In this document: positions 1 through 6,324 of the stretch, piece by piece | Position numbering within the stretch: the stretch's first letter is position 1 | Layout: every line of letters starts with the position of its first letter | Source: an uncultured Butyricicoccus sp. | GTDB lineage: Bacteria; Bacillota; Clostridia; Oscillospirales; Butyricicoccaceae | DNA length: 9,340 bases | Assembly (NCBI GenBank): GCA_900555465.1 | Contig: USLE01000029.1 | Location: 1 to 9,340 of the forward strand | Reading direction: 5' to 3' | Notes under the pieces: generated by a model | The model's input: the letters and a program-made list of their open reading frames with translations, nothing else | What the model was told of the DNA's origin: nothing | Databases searched by the model: none | Program-made: the position numbers and the translations under genes

Positions 1-704
1 TCCTTGGCCGGGGCGTGCGCATAGGCCAGCGTCACGCCGAACTGACCGAGGGCCGCAGATGCGCCCGCCGCAAGCAGGCAGGCGAGCTGGCCCCAGGTCA
101 TGGGGTGGTAATCCAGCAGCAGGTACGGCAGGCACACGATCGTCGAGAACGCGGAGAAGAAAAACACGATGCGCGCGCTTTTCTCGCCGTTTTTGGACAG
201 GGCGCGCACCGCGGTATATGCCGCGCCCGCGCCCATGCCGCCCAGCAGGCCGATCAGCGCGGGGAATGCCTCGGACGAGAAGCCCGGCTTGACGATCAGC
301 ATGCTGCCGCCGAACGCTGCGAGCACCGCGAGGTATTGCAGCACATTCGCGCGCTCCTTCAGCAGCACGAGCGAGAACAGTATCGCAAAAAACGGCGACA
401 TTTTGTTGAGGATGTTCGCATCCGCGAGCACCAGATGGTCGATCGCGTAGAAGTTGCAGAAAATGCCCAGCGTGCCGCAGACCGACCGCAGGAGCAGCAG
501 CGGCAGGTTGCCCTTCTCCCACTTGAAGCCGACGCCCTCCCGCCGCAGTACGACAGCCGCCACGATCATGGCGACCACGTTGCGAAAAAAAGACTTCTGG
601 ATGGACGGCAGATCGCCCGCCAGGCGCACGAATGTGCTCATCATCGCAAACCCAAAGGCGGACAGCAGGATAAAGCCGATCGCCTTACTCTTTTTGGAAA
701 GCAC
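1..704 (-). CDS. EamA/DMT-family membrane transporter (partial, 3' end off the left edge)
   Basis: Reading the minus strand from a GTG at 704 gives 234 open codons to the window edge. The protein starts MLSKKSKAIGFILLSAFGFA and is a string of hydrophobic helices with short charged loops. It carries features usual in the first EamA repeat: an early F(A)MMSTFVRLAG stretch, the loop LPSIQKSFFRNVVA, and LADANILNKMSPFFAILFS followed by LLKER. EamA proteins usually have ten helices and about 290-300 residues, so roughly the last 60 are missing. GTG was chosen because AAGGGG lies about nine bases upstream and no in-frame ATG occurs between it and the promoter at 742-770. The family exports or imports small metabolites; the substrate cannot be read here. 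It is transcribed away from selD and has no visible link to selenium or molybdenum. Confidence 0.9.
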   Translation of the reverse strand, partial: MLSKKSKAIGFILLSAFGFAMMSTFVRLAGDLPSIQKSFFRNVVAMIVAAVVLRREGVGFKWEKGNLPLLLLRSVCGTLGIFCNFYAIDHLVLADANILNKMSPFFAILFSLVLLKERANVLQYLAVLAAFGGSMLIVKPGFSSEAFPALIGLLGGMGAGAAYTAVRALSKNGEKSARIVFFFSAFSTIVCLPYLLLDYHPMTWGQLACLLAAGASAALGQFGVTLAYAHAPAK

Positions 705-741
705 TGTATTTTCCCCTTTTTCAAATAATTTTCCGTTCCCT

Positions 742-770
742 ATTGTAGCACAACCGTGCGCGATATGCAA
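742..770 (-). promoter_or_regulatory. Sigma-A-type promoter for the EamA transporter gene
   Basis: On the minus strand TTGCAT (770-765), a 17-base spacer and TACAAT (747-742) form a good vegetative promoter. A TGC triplet just before TACAAT gives an extended -10. The start site would fall near 735, leaving a leader of about 30 bases before the GTG at 704. Confidence 0.75.
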
Positions 771-784
771 AAGGCGAATGTGGC

Positions 785-813
785 TTGACCATCGGACGGG
801 CATATGTTATCTT
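785..813 (+). promoter_or_regulatory. Probable sigma-A promoter for selD
   Basis: TTGACC (785-790, one mismatch to consensus), exactly 17 bases, then TATCTT (808-813, four of six) gives a plausible promoter with start near 820. A second possible -10, TATAAC (822-827), has no good -35. The inverted repeat at 806-827 overlaps the -10 and start site, where a repressor would act. Confidence 0.5.
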
Positions 814-832
814 TTTGATAGTATAACGAAAT
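806..832. promoter_or_regulatory. Candidate operator over the selD start site, with the TATAACGAAAT motif
   Basis: GTTAT (806-810) and ATAAC (823-827) are inverted arms, with an inner TATC/GATA pair (808-811, 817-820) around five T. The right arm continues as TATAACGAAAT (822-832). The same 11 bases recur at 6770-6780 in the control region beside the ModE-type gene. From memory, E. coli ModE half-sites contain a similar AT-rich TATAACG core. That the local ModE-like protein binds here is inference. Confidence 0.4.
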
Positions 833-853
833 GCTGCGCAGGCGGTGCAGCAT
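831..853 (+). other. GC-rich hairpin in the selD leader
   Basis: ATGCTGCGC (831-839) pairs with GTGCAGCAT (845-853), nine pairs including one G-U, around a five-base loop. It lies just after the candidate operator and ends 10 bases before the GGAGG ribosome binding site (864-868). There is no T-run, so it is not a terminator. It may be an mRNA 5' stabilising stem, a protein site, or incidental. Confidence 0.5.
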
Positions 854-873
854 ACAGGCAGACGGAGGGGTTC

Positions 874-1911
874 ATGGAACAGGAGATCAAACTGACCAAG
901 CTGGCAAATTGCGCGGGCTGCGGGGCCAAAGTCGGCGCGGGCGTGCTCGCCCAGCTGCTCGAGGGGCTGCCCGTGCACCGCGACCCCAACCTGCTCGTCG
1001 GCTTTGACAAAAGCGACGACGCGGCGGTCTACCGCGTGTCGGACGAACTCGCGCTCGTGCAGACCGTGGACTTTTTCCCGCCCATCGCGGACGACCCGTA
1101 CCTGTTCGGGCAGATCGCGGCGGCGAACGCACTGTCCGACGTCTACGCGATGGGCGGCGAGCCCAAAACCGCGCTTAACCTGCTGTGCGTGCCCAAATCC
1201 ATGCCCGACCGCGCGGTGCAGGACATCCTGCGCGGCGGGTATGACAAGGTCTACGAGGCAGGCGCGGTCATCGCAGGCGGGCACAGCATTCTGGACGAGG
1301 AGCCCAAGTACGGCCTGTGCGTGACCGGCTTTGTGCACCCGGACAAGGTGCTCGCCAACGCGGGCGCGCAGCCGGGCGATGTGCTGCTGCTGACCAAGCC
1401 GCTCGGCGCGGGCATCCTGACCACCGCCGCCAAGGCGGATATATGCCCAAAGGATGTGCTCGCGGGCGTTTTCGCGCGCATGGCGACGCTCAACAAGGCC
1501 GCGCGCGACGCGATGGTGCAGTTCCGCGTGCACGCCTGCACGGATGTGACCGGCTTCGGCCTGCTGGGGCACGCGCTCGAGATGGCGCAGGGCGGCGATG
1601 TACACCTGACGATCGACACCGGCGCGGTCGATATCCCGTCTGAGGCGCTCGAATTCGCGCGCATGGGGCTGCTGCCCGAGGGCATGTACCGCAACCGGCG
1701 GTACGCCGAGCCGTTTGTCGACCCGGGCAATGCCCCGCTCGAGGTGCAGGACGCGCTGTACGACCCGCAGACCTCAGGCGGCCTGCTGATCGCGGTGCAC
1801 CCTGAAGACGCGGACGCGCTGTTTGCCGCGCTGCAAAAAACCGTCCCCAGCGCACAGCGCGTGGGAACGGTCGAAAGTTATTCCGGCGGGGCGCGCATCA
1901 GCCTGCGCTGA
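874..1911 (+). CDS. selD: Selenide, water dikinase (selenophosphate synthetase), Cys form
   Basis: SelD makes selenophosphate from selenide and ATP, the activated selenium donor in the cytoplasm. The 345-residue product matches the usual length (E. coli about 347). It has the N-terminal catalytic loop NCAGCGAK with Cys16 and Lys19 at the places of E. coli Cys17 and Lys20. Further matches are KSDDAAVY (46-53), VDFFPP (65-70), ALSDVYAMGG (86-95), the GGH at 135-137, TDVTGFGLLGH (223-233) and QTSGGLL (299-305). The catalytic residue is cysteine, not selenocysteine, so the gene needs no UGA recoding. ATG 874 is preceded by GGAGG (864-868) with a five-base gap; reading further upstream would run through the promoter. 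The 3' end overlaps the opposite-strand desulfurase by 14 bp. With no selA or selB nearby, and with yqeB and yqeC close by, its likely client is the molybdenum hydroxylase selenium pathway; the genome may also make selenoproteins elsewhere. Confidence 0.97.
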   Translation: MEQEIKLTKLANCAGCGAKVGAGVLAQLLEGLPVHRDPNLLVGFDKSDDAAVYRVSDELALVQTVDFFPPIADDPYLFGQIAAANALSDVYAMGGEPKTALNLLCVPKSMPDRAVQDILRGGYDKVYEAGAVIAGGHSILDEEPKYGLCVTGFVHPDKVLANAGAQPGDVLLLTKPLGAGILTTAAKADICPKDVLAGVFARMATLNKAARDAMVQFRVHACTDVTGFGLLGHALEMAQGGDVHLTIDTGAVDIPSEALEFARMGLLPEGMYRNRRYAEPFVDPGNAPLEVQDALYDPQTSGGLLIAVHPEDADALFAALQKTVPSAQRVGTVESYSGGARISLR

Positions 1912-3049
1912 GGGCTTTCACTGCCTGCAAGGCGCGGTCGATGTCCGCTTCCGTGTTGAACCAGCCGAGGGACAGGCGCACCGTGCCGCGCGGGAAAGTG
2001 CCGAGCGTGCGATGTGCGGAGGGTGCACAGTGCAGCCCGCAGCGGGTGAGAATGCCGAATTCCTCCTCGAGCCGGGCGGCGATCTCCGCGTTGTCCTTTC
2101 CCGGAAAGTCCAAGCTGAACACACCCACGCGGCCCTCTGTGGTATCCGGCCCGATGAGCGACACGCCCGGCACGTCCCGCAGGCCGCCCAGCAGCCGCGC
2201 GGACAGCGCGCGGTCGTGCGCGGCAACCGCCTCGACCGTGATTCCTTCGAGGTAGTCGAGCGCGGCTTCCCAGCCGTAAATCCCGGGCAGGTTGGGCGTG
2301 CCCGGCTCAAAGCGGTCGGGCAGGTAAAGTGGGATGTCCTCGCTGTCGGATACGCTGCCCGTGCCGCCGCTCACGAGCGGCTCGAGCGTTTTTGCAAAGT
2401 CCGGCCGGAGCAGCAGCGCGCCGATGCCCTGCGGCCCCATCAGCCCCTTATGCGCGGGGACGGACAGCGCCGAAAGGTGCAGCGCCGCAAAGTCCAGCGG
2501 GATATGCCCCGCGGTCTGCGCGGCGTCCAGCGCGAACGGGATGCCGCGCGCGGCACAGATCTCGCCCACAGCCGCTGCGTCCTGCACCGTGCCGGACACA
2601 TTGGATGCATGCGCAAGCAGCACCAGCCGGGTGTTGGGGCGCAGCATCGCCTCGATTCGGTCGGTTTGCAGCCGCCCTTCTGCGTCGCACGGGATACGGT
2701 CGAAGGCCACGCCGTGCTTTGTGAGCTGGGTGAGCGGCCGCATGACCGCATTGTGCTCCATCGCGGAAACCAGCACATGGTCGCCCGGCCACAGCGCACC
2801 GAGGAGCAGCATATTCAGCCCCCAGGTGTTGCCCGGGGTCAAAATCACATGCGACAGATCGGCGAAGCCGAACAGCGCGCAAAGCCGCTGCCGCAGGCGC
2901 AGGGTGACGAGCTCGGCCTGCTGCGCCGCTTCATACGAGCCGCGATTCACTGACGCGCCCACCTCGTCCACATATTCCCGCATGCGCGCCCCGACCGTGG
3001 GCGGCTTGGGGAACGAAGTGGCGGCGTTGTCCAGATATACGGTGTGCAT
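1898..3049 (-). CDS. Class-V aminotransferase-fold cysteine desulfurase family protein (EF2568-like)
   Basis: A PLP enzyme of the NifS/SufS/Csd fold, 383 residues. Visible landmarks are N-terminal YLDNAATSFPKP, the PLP-stacking histidine in MEHN (His99), ALDAAQ with Asp175 for the pyridine nitrogen, the Schiff-base lysine in PAHKGLMGPQGIG (Lys201), and the C-terminal loop RCGLHCAPSAH with Cys341 as probable persulfide/perselenide cysteine. The family removes sulfur from cysteine, and some members act on selenocysteine. Homologues of this subfamily (TIGR01977, as I recall) sit beside selD and yqeB in Enterococcus and Clostridia, so it probably supplies S or Se for SelD or the hydroxylase; that role is inference. 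Start: ATG at 3049 with GGGAGG about seven bases upstream. It lies alone on the minus strand, with its own promoter, converging on selD and divergent from yedE. A second Cys337 beside the catalytic loop is worth noting. Confidence 0.93.
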   Translation of the reverse strand: MHTVYLDNAATSFPKPPTVGARMREYVDEVGASVNRGSYEAAQQAELVTLRLRQRLCALFGFADLSHVILTPGNTWGLNMLLLGALWPGDHVLVSAMEHNAVMRPLTQLTKHGVAFDRIPCDAEGRLQTDRIEAMLRPNTRLVLLAHASNVSGTVQDAAAVGEICAARGIPFALDAAQTAGHIPLDFAALHLSALSVPAHKGLMGPQGIGALLLRPDFAKTLEPLVSGGTGSVSDSEDIPLYLPDRFEPGTPNLPGIYGWEAALDYLEGITVEAVAAHDRALSARLLGGLRDVPGVSLIGPDTTEGRVGVFSLDFPGKDNAEIAARLEEEFGILTRCGLHCAPSAHRTLGTFPRGTVRLSLGWFNTEADIDRALQAVKALSAG

Positions 3050-3079
3050 GGCGGTCCCTCCCGGCGCGTCATTTTCTTC

Positions 3080-3108
3080 AGTGTATCACACCGCCGCGCA
3101 AATGTAAA
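3080..3108 (-). promoter_or_regulatory. Sigma-A promoter for the cysteine desulfurase gene
   Basis: On the minus strand TTTACA (3108-3103), 17 bases, TACACT (3085-3080), with TGA directly before the -10 (extended -10). The start site would be near 3073. The -35 sits inside the loop of the palindrome at 3088-3118, whose left arm covers most of the spacer next to the -10. Confidence 0.7.
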
Positions 3109-3118
3109 ACGGCGGTGT
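3088..3118. promoter_or_regulatory. Perfect palindrome in the desulfurase/yedE divergent promoter region
   Basis: ACACCGCCG (3088-3096) and CGGCGGTGT (3110-3118) are exact nine-base inverted arms around 13 bases that include the desulfurase -35. No T-run follows on either strand, so a terminator is unlikely. Its place between divergent genes suggests a repressor site controlling one or both, but no regulator can be named. Confidence 0.5.
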
Positions 3119-3122
3119 TCGA

Positions 3123-3128
3123 TATAAA
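3123..3128 (+). promoter_or_regulatory. Possible -10 element for the yedE operon
   Basis: TATAAA lies 37 bases before the yedE ATG and just right of the palindrome. No convincing -35 stands 16-18 bases upstream (the place holds AAATGT). An activator-dependent promoter, or another start site, would explain this equally well. Confidence 0.3.
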
Positions 3129-3159
3129 ACCATTTCTACATAAGGTAAGGGAGAATCAA

Positions 3160-4251
3160 ATGGGTAAAAGTAAGTACTTAGTCATCGGCACGGGTGTGGT
3201 CGTCGGCCTCGCGGCGCTCCTCCTCACCGCGGCGGGCAACCCCGCGAATATGGGCTTCTGCATCGCCTGCTTCCTGCGCGACATTGCGGGCGGCCTCGGG
3301 CTGCACAGCGCAGAAAAGGTGCAGTACCTGCGCCCGGAGATCATCGGGCTGGTGCTCGGCGCGATGTTTGCGGCGCTCGCCGGGCGCGAGTTCCGCGCGC
3401 GGGCAGGTTCCGCGCCTGCGACGCGCTTTGTGCTGGGCATGATCGTGATGGTGGGTGCGCTCGCCTTCCTCGGCTGCCCGCTGCGCATGGTCATCCGCCT
3501 GGGCGGCGGCGACGTGACCGCGATCGCAGGGCTTCTGGGCTTTGCGGCAGGCATCGGCGCGGGCGTCCTTTTCCTCAAAAAGGGCTTTTCGCTCGGCCGC
3601 GCGTATAAGGTGAAAAAGGCGGACGGCTTCGTGCTGCCCGGCTTTATGGTTGCGGTGCTCGCGCTGCTGATCGCGGCGCCGGCGTTTATCCACTTCTCGC
3701 AGGCGGGCCCGGGCGCGAGCCATGCGTTCTGGCTGGTCTCGCTCATCGGCGGCCTGGTCGTCGGCGCGCTGGCGCAGAAAAGCCGCCTGTGCATGGCGGG
3801 CGGCCTGCGCGATGTGTTCCTGTTCCGCGACTTCCATCTGGTGAGCGGCTTTATCGCGATTTTCGTCACCGTCCTGATCGGCAACCTCATTCTGGGCAAC
3901 TTTCACACTGCGCTCGAGGTGCAGCCTGTGGCGCACCACGACTACCTGTGGAGCTTCCTCGGCATGGGCCTTGTTGGCTGGGGCTCGGTGCTGCTCGGCG
4001 GCTGCCCGCTGCGCCAGCTCATCCTCGCGGGCGAGGGCAGCGGCGACAGCGCGGTGACCGTGCTCGGCATGATCGTGGGCGCGGCGATCGCGCATAACTT
4101 CGGCATGGCGGGCAACGCGGATGCGATGACCGACGGCGTGTTCACCGCGGGCGGCGTGGCCATGCCCGGCCGCATCGGCATCTGCATCGGGCTGGTGCTG
4201 CTGCTCGTGATTTCGATTGCAAACCTGCACAAGGAGGAAAAGGCAAAATGA
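3160..4251 (+). CDS. yedE: YedE-family putative selenium transporter
   Basis: An inner-membrane protein of 363 residues with about ten hydrophobic segments (roughly 5-25, 58-75, 88-106, 117-139, 156-178, 189-206, 226-247, 263-281, 297-314, 336-355). YeeE/YedE proteins move thiosulfate-like or, in this subfamily, probably selenium species; the selenium role rests on gene neighbourhood, not transport data. Two pseudo-symmetric halves are visible: GFCIACFLRD (32-41) pairs with SRLCMAGGLRD (208-218), and LGCPLR (104-109) pairs with GGCPLR (280-285). Conserved cysteines are 34, 37, 106, 211 and 282, likely handling the chalcogen along the pore. ATG 3160 was chosen over a GTG 45 bases upstream because AAGGGAG (3147-3153) lies six bases before it and the upstream codons have no such site. 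It is first in the operon with the TusA-like, DUF3343 and yqeC genes. Its stop overlaps the next start as ATGA. Confidence 0.92.
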   Translation: MGKSKYLVIGTGVVVGLAALLLTAAGNPANMGFCIACFLRDIAGGLGLHSAEKVQYLRPEIIGLVLGAMFAALAGREFRARAGSAPATRFVLGMIVMVGALAFLGCPLRMVIRLGGGDVTAIAGLLGFAAGIGAGVLFLKKGFSLGRAYKVKKADGFVLPGFMVAVLALLIAAPAFIHFSQAGPGASHAFWLVSLIGGLVVGALAQKSRLCMAGGLRDVFLFRDFHLVSGFIAIFVTVLIGNLILGNFHTALEVQPVAHHDYLWSFLGMGLVGWGSVLLGGCPLRQLILAGEGSGDSAVTVLGMIVGAAIAHNFGMAGNADAMTDGVFTAGGVAMPGRIGICIGLVLLLVISIANLHKEEKAK

Positions 4252-4460
4252 TTGATGCAAGAGGCTATTCCTGCCCCATGCCCGTGGTCATGGTGCAGAA
4301 GGAAGTCAAGGCAAACGCACCGCAGACGCTCGAGGTGCTGGTGGACGATCCCTGCGCGGTGGAGAACATCACGCGCTTTGCGAGCAACAACGGCTACGAA
4401 GCAACCTCCTGCCCCACCGGGGAGGACGAGTTTGCGCTAACGTTGGTGAAAAAGGCATGA
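4248..4460 (+). CDS. TusA/SirA-family protein, YedF-like N-terminal domain only
   Basis: A complete small protein of 70 residues, MIDARGYSCPMPVVMVQKEV at its start, with the TusA CPxP signature (Cys9, Pro10, Pro12) that carries a persulfide or perselenide. The rest fits the TusA fold, ending ALTLVKKA. YedF proteins in selenium clusters are usually near 200 residues, with this domain followed by a DsrE-like domain (as I recall); here the second part is absent, and the next gene is unrelated to DsrE. Likely job: accept or pass on Se or S between YedE, the desulfurase and SelD in the cytoplasm. AAGGAGG (4231-4237) lies 10 bases before ATG, and the ATG shares bases with the yedE stop, so translation is probably coupled. 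Recognition of the domain is firm; the selenium role is from context. Confidence 0.9.
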   Translation: MIDARGYSCPMPVVMVQKEVKANAPQTLEVLVDDPCAVENITRFASNNGYEATSCPTGEDEFALTLVKKA

Positions 4461-4699
4461 ACGAGTACATCGCCACCTTCCACACGCATTTGAGCGCCAT
4501 GCTGACCTTTCAGACGCTGAAAGCCGCGGGCTGCCGCGCAAAGATGCAGCCCGTGCCGCGCGCACTCAGCTCGTCCTGCGGCACCTGCGTGCGGTTTTGG
4601 GCGGAAAGCGACTGCCGCGCCCTGCTCGACCGGGACGCGGAGGCGCTGTACGCTGCGGACGGCAGCGCGTACCGCCCGCTGTGGCAAAACGAGGAGTGA
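4457..4699 (+). CDS. DUF3343 putative Se/S carrier protein
   Basis: An 80-residue cytoplasmic protein, MNEYIATFHTHLSAMLTFQT at the start, with the DUF3343 pattern: an N-terminal strand and helix, then VPRALSSSCGTCVRF (33-47) holding a CxxC (Cys41, Cys44). The family is named putative Se/S carrier (PF11823, as I recall) because it lies in selenium and sulfur clusters and has this redox or chalcogen-binding cysteine pair; biochemistry is scant. The start overlaps the previous stop as ATGA, with only a weak AAAGG before it, so expression probably depends on coupling to the TusA-like gene. The end is acidic (NEE). yqeC begins five bases after its stop, and the yqeC ribosome binding site lies inside this gene's last codons. 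Confidence 0.88.
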   Translation: MNEYIATFHTHLSAMLTFQTLKAAGCRAKMQPVPRALSSSCGTCVRFWAESDCRALLDRDAEALYAADGSAYRPLWQNEE

Positions 4700-4704
4700 C
4701 CCCT

Positions 4705-5409
4705 ATGGAGCAACATACCATTATTTCTGTTATCGGCGCGGGCGGCAAGACCACCGCGCTGCTGACACTGGCTCAGGCGCTATCCGACCGCCGTGTGCTG
4801 CTGACCACCTCGACGCATATCTATCCGGTCGCGCCACCGGACAGCCGCGCGCTGCTGATCGACCCGGACGCGGACGCGCTGCTGGATGCGCTCGCCGCGC
4901 CCGGCATTGTCTGCGCGGGCACAGCCGCTTCCGCTGGCAAGCTGGGCGCGCTCGCGCCCGGCCTGTTCCGGCAGGCTGTCCGCGCGGCGGATGTGACCCT
5001 GTGCGAGGCGGACGGCGCGCACCGCCTGCCGCTCAAGCTGCACCGGGCGGACGAGCCGGTCGTGCCGCCGGAATCCGATCTGTGCCTGATCGTCGCCGGG
5101 CTGTCCGCGTGGGGGCAGCCGGTATGCAAAGCCGTGCACCGGTACGACCGCAACCCGGACTGGGCGCGCGACCCCGAGCGGCGGGTCGGCGCGGACGAAG
5201 TGCTGTACTGCGTGCGCGAGGCGGCAGCCGCCTGCCGCCTGCCGCGCAAAAAGGTGCGCGTATGGCTCAATCAGGCGGACACGCCCGCCCTTTACGCGCA
5301 GGCTGCGCCGCTCGCGCGCATCCTGTCCGCCGAGGGGCTGGACTGCCGCGTGGGCAGCCTGCGGTATGAACCCGCCGCACTCATGGACTGGGTTTTATCT
5401 GATATGTAA
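4705..5409 (+). CDS. yqeC: YqeC, selenium-dependent molybdenum hydroxylase maturation protein
   Basis: A 234-residue putative nucleotide-binding protein. The P-loop GAGGKTT (11-17) follows strand IISVI. Next come TTSTHIYP (34-41) and EADGAHRLPLKLH (101-113), a hallmark of YqeC. yqeB and yqeC mark genomes that place a labile selenium in molybdenum hydroxylases such as xanthine dehydrogenase. The exact step YqeC performs is unsettled; NTP-driven insertion or handling of selenium is a reasonable inference. ATG 4705 has GAGGAG (4691-4696) eight bases upstream; the reading frame stays open 108 bases further back but only as an overlap with the DUF3343 gene. Last gene of the yedE operon, followed by a bidirectional terminator. 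Its final codons and stop are tandemly duplicated (5398-5421). Confidence 0.93.
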   Translation: MEQHTIISVIGAGGKTTALLTLAQALSDRRVLLTTSTHIYPVAPPDSRALLIDPDADALLDALAAPGIVCAGTAASAGKLGALAPGLFRQAVRAADVTLCEADGAHRLPLKLHRADEPVVPPESDLCLIVAGLSAWGQPVCKAVHRYDRNPDWARDPERRVGADEVLYCVREAAAACRLPRKKVRVWLNQADTPALYAQAAPLARILSAEGLDCRVGSLRYEPAALMDWVLSDM

Positions 5410-5421
5410 TCTGATATGTAA
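5398..5421 (+). repeat. Tandem 12-bp duplication spanning the yqeC stop codon
   Basis: TCTGATATGTAA occurs at 5398-5409 and again, exactly, at 5410-5421. The first copy encodes the last residues S-D-M and stop; the second repeats the same codons and a second in-frame stop, and another TAA follows. It looks like a slippage duplication that leaves the protein unchanged and adds a backup stop. Confidence 0.9.
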
Positions 5422-5426
5422 TAAAA

Positions 5427-5455
5427 ATAAAACGGGCTGAAAAGCCCGTTTTTTG
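5427..5455. terminator. Bidirectional intrinsic terminator between yqeC and yqeB
   Basis: AACGGGCT (5431-5438), loop GAAA, AGCCCGTT (5443-5450), followed by TTTT on the plus strand. The A-rich stretch before the stem gives a U-rich tract on the minus strand too. It lies between the two convergent stops (5409 and 5459) and should end both the yedE-yqeC and modE-yqeB transcripts. Confidence 0.92.
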
Positions 5456-5458
5456 TGT

Positions 5459-6307
5459 TTACAGCAGCCGGATCTGCTTTTCCCGCGCCAGTTCGAGCAG
5501 CGCTTCGACCACGCTGCCGCCGATGGCGCGCGCCTTGTCGGAAACTGTGTCGCAGTATGCCGCCTGCTCGGGGCGCGGGTCGATGTCTGCGATCTTGAGC
5601 CCCTTGGTCACCGGATAGCCCTCGCGGATCAGCCCGCGCAGCACGCCGTCGATCGTTGCATGCACCGGGGTATCCCCGACCCGCGCGATGATCTGTCCTG
5701 CCCTGACCAGCGCGCCGATATCGACGGTGTTTCCGCTTTCATCCGCGACAAACTGCATCGCGCCGCCCGCCGGCGCATGGATAACCCGCTCGGCCGCGTA
5801 GCCCGCGATCACGCCCGGCACGCCCGTGTTCGGGATCGCCGCGCCCTGCCGGATCACACGCCCCAGATGGTGCCCGCGCATGGTCTCGACCACCGCGTCC
5901 ACATCCTGCCCGGCGGTTAACCCCGGTCCGAGGCCGACCGTGATGGGCGCCATCTCCCGGCTTGTGCCAAGATTGCGCTTGGCAAGGATCGCGTCCACCA
6001 CCGCGGCAGGCTGCAACGCGGCAATGCACGCCGCGCTTTCATCCACCAGCAGCGGGATCTCCCCCGCCTGCATGGCCTTTTCCGCCTGTGCCGCGTCCGC
6101 AATGCGGCGCACCGTTATGCCCTCGACCTGCGCCGCGCCCTGCCAGACCGTCTCGCACAGAGCCGCCCTGCGCCGGATAGCGGAGGGATTCGCGCACTCG
6201 GTCACCGCGACCTTGAACCCACACCGGTGCAGCCGCACGATCACACCGGTCGCGAGGTCGCCCGCGCCGCGCACCAGCACCCAGGGCTGATTGTTCTGCA
6301 ATTCCAC
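5459..6307 (-). CDS. yqeB: YqeB (EF2563 family) selenium-dependent molybdenum hydroxylase system protein
   Basis: A 282-residue cytoplasmic protein. Early in the sequence, VRGAGDLATG (12-21) is a glycine-rich, Rossmann-like signature of the family, followed by HRCGFKVAVTE and PSAIRRRAALCE. The middle has MAPITVGLGPGLTAGQDVDA and GHHLGRVIRQG. The C-terminal part (VRAGQIIARVGD, HATIDGVLRGLI) resembles a small lipoyl/barrel-like beta fold. YqeB is required for, or marks, selenium-containing molybdenum hydroxylases together with SelD and YqeC; its chemistry is unproven. Start: GTG at 6307, because GGGGAGG lies seven bases upstream. Another GTG at 6328 would overlap the ModE-like stop as GTGA but has no well-placed binding site. 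The gap to the ModE-like gene is 17 bases, so they share a transcript. It is on the opposite strand from yqeC, which is often its neighbour. Confidence 0.93.
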   Translation of the reverse strand: MELQNNQPWVLVRGAGDLATGVIVRLHRCGFKVAVTECANPSAIRRRAALCETVWQGAAQVEGITVRRIADAAQAEKAMQAGEIPLLVDESAACIAALQPAAVVDAILAKRNLGTSREMAPITVGLGPGLTAGQDVDAVVETMRGHHLGRVIRQGAAIPNTGVPGVIAGYAAERVIHAPAGGAMQFVADESGNTVDIGALVRAGQIIARVGDTPVHATIDGVLRGLIREGYPVTKGLKIADIDPRPEQAAYCDTVSDKARAIGGSVVEALLELAREKQIRLL

Positions 6308-6324
6308 TGTCTGTCCTCCCCTGC

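Noticed and set aside
454..873. Upstream extension of selD to 454
   Set aside because: The frame is open, but the added 140 residues cross the divergent transporter gene, its promoter and the selD promoter, and SelD length and motif spacing match the ATG at 874.
721..1605. Long minus-strand open frame (294 codons) opposite selD
   Set aside because: It is antisense to a clear selD, its translation is rich in Arg, His, Ala and Val without any known motif, and no ribosome binding site or promoter fits. Long opposite-strand frames are normal in GC-rich genes.
2334..3107. Plus-strand open frame of 257 codons opposite the cysteine desulfurase
   Set aside because: It would cover the desulfurase with its catalytic motifs and run through that gene's promoter; no binding site at the start and no recognisable protein.
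3178..4260. 360-codon minus-strand open frame opposite yedE
   Set aside because: Histidine-, alanine- and arginine-rich composition, the mirror of hydrophobic codons in yedE. No start signal.
874..4699. In-frame UGA read as selenocysteine in selD, the TusA-like gene or DUF3343
   Set aside because: All catalytic or CxxC positions are encoded by TGC or similar Cys codons, and the frames contain no internal TGA. The only TGA codons are at the natural ends.
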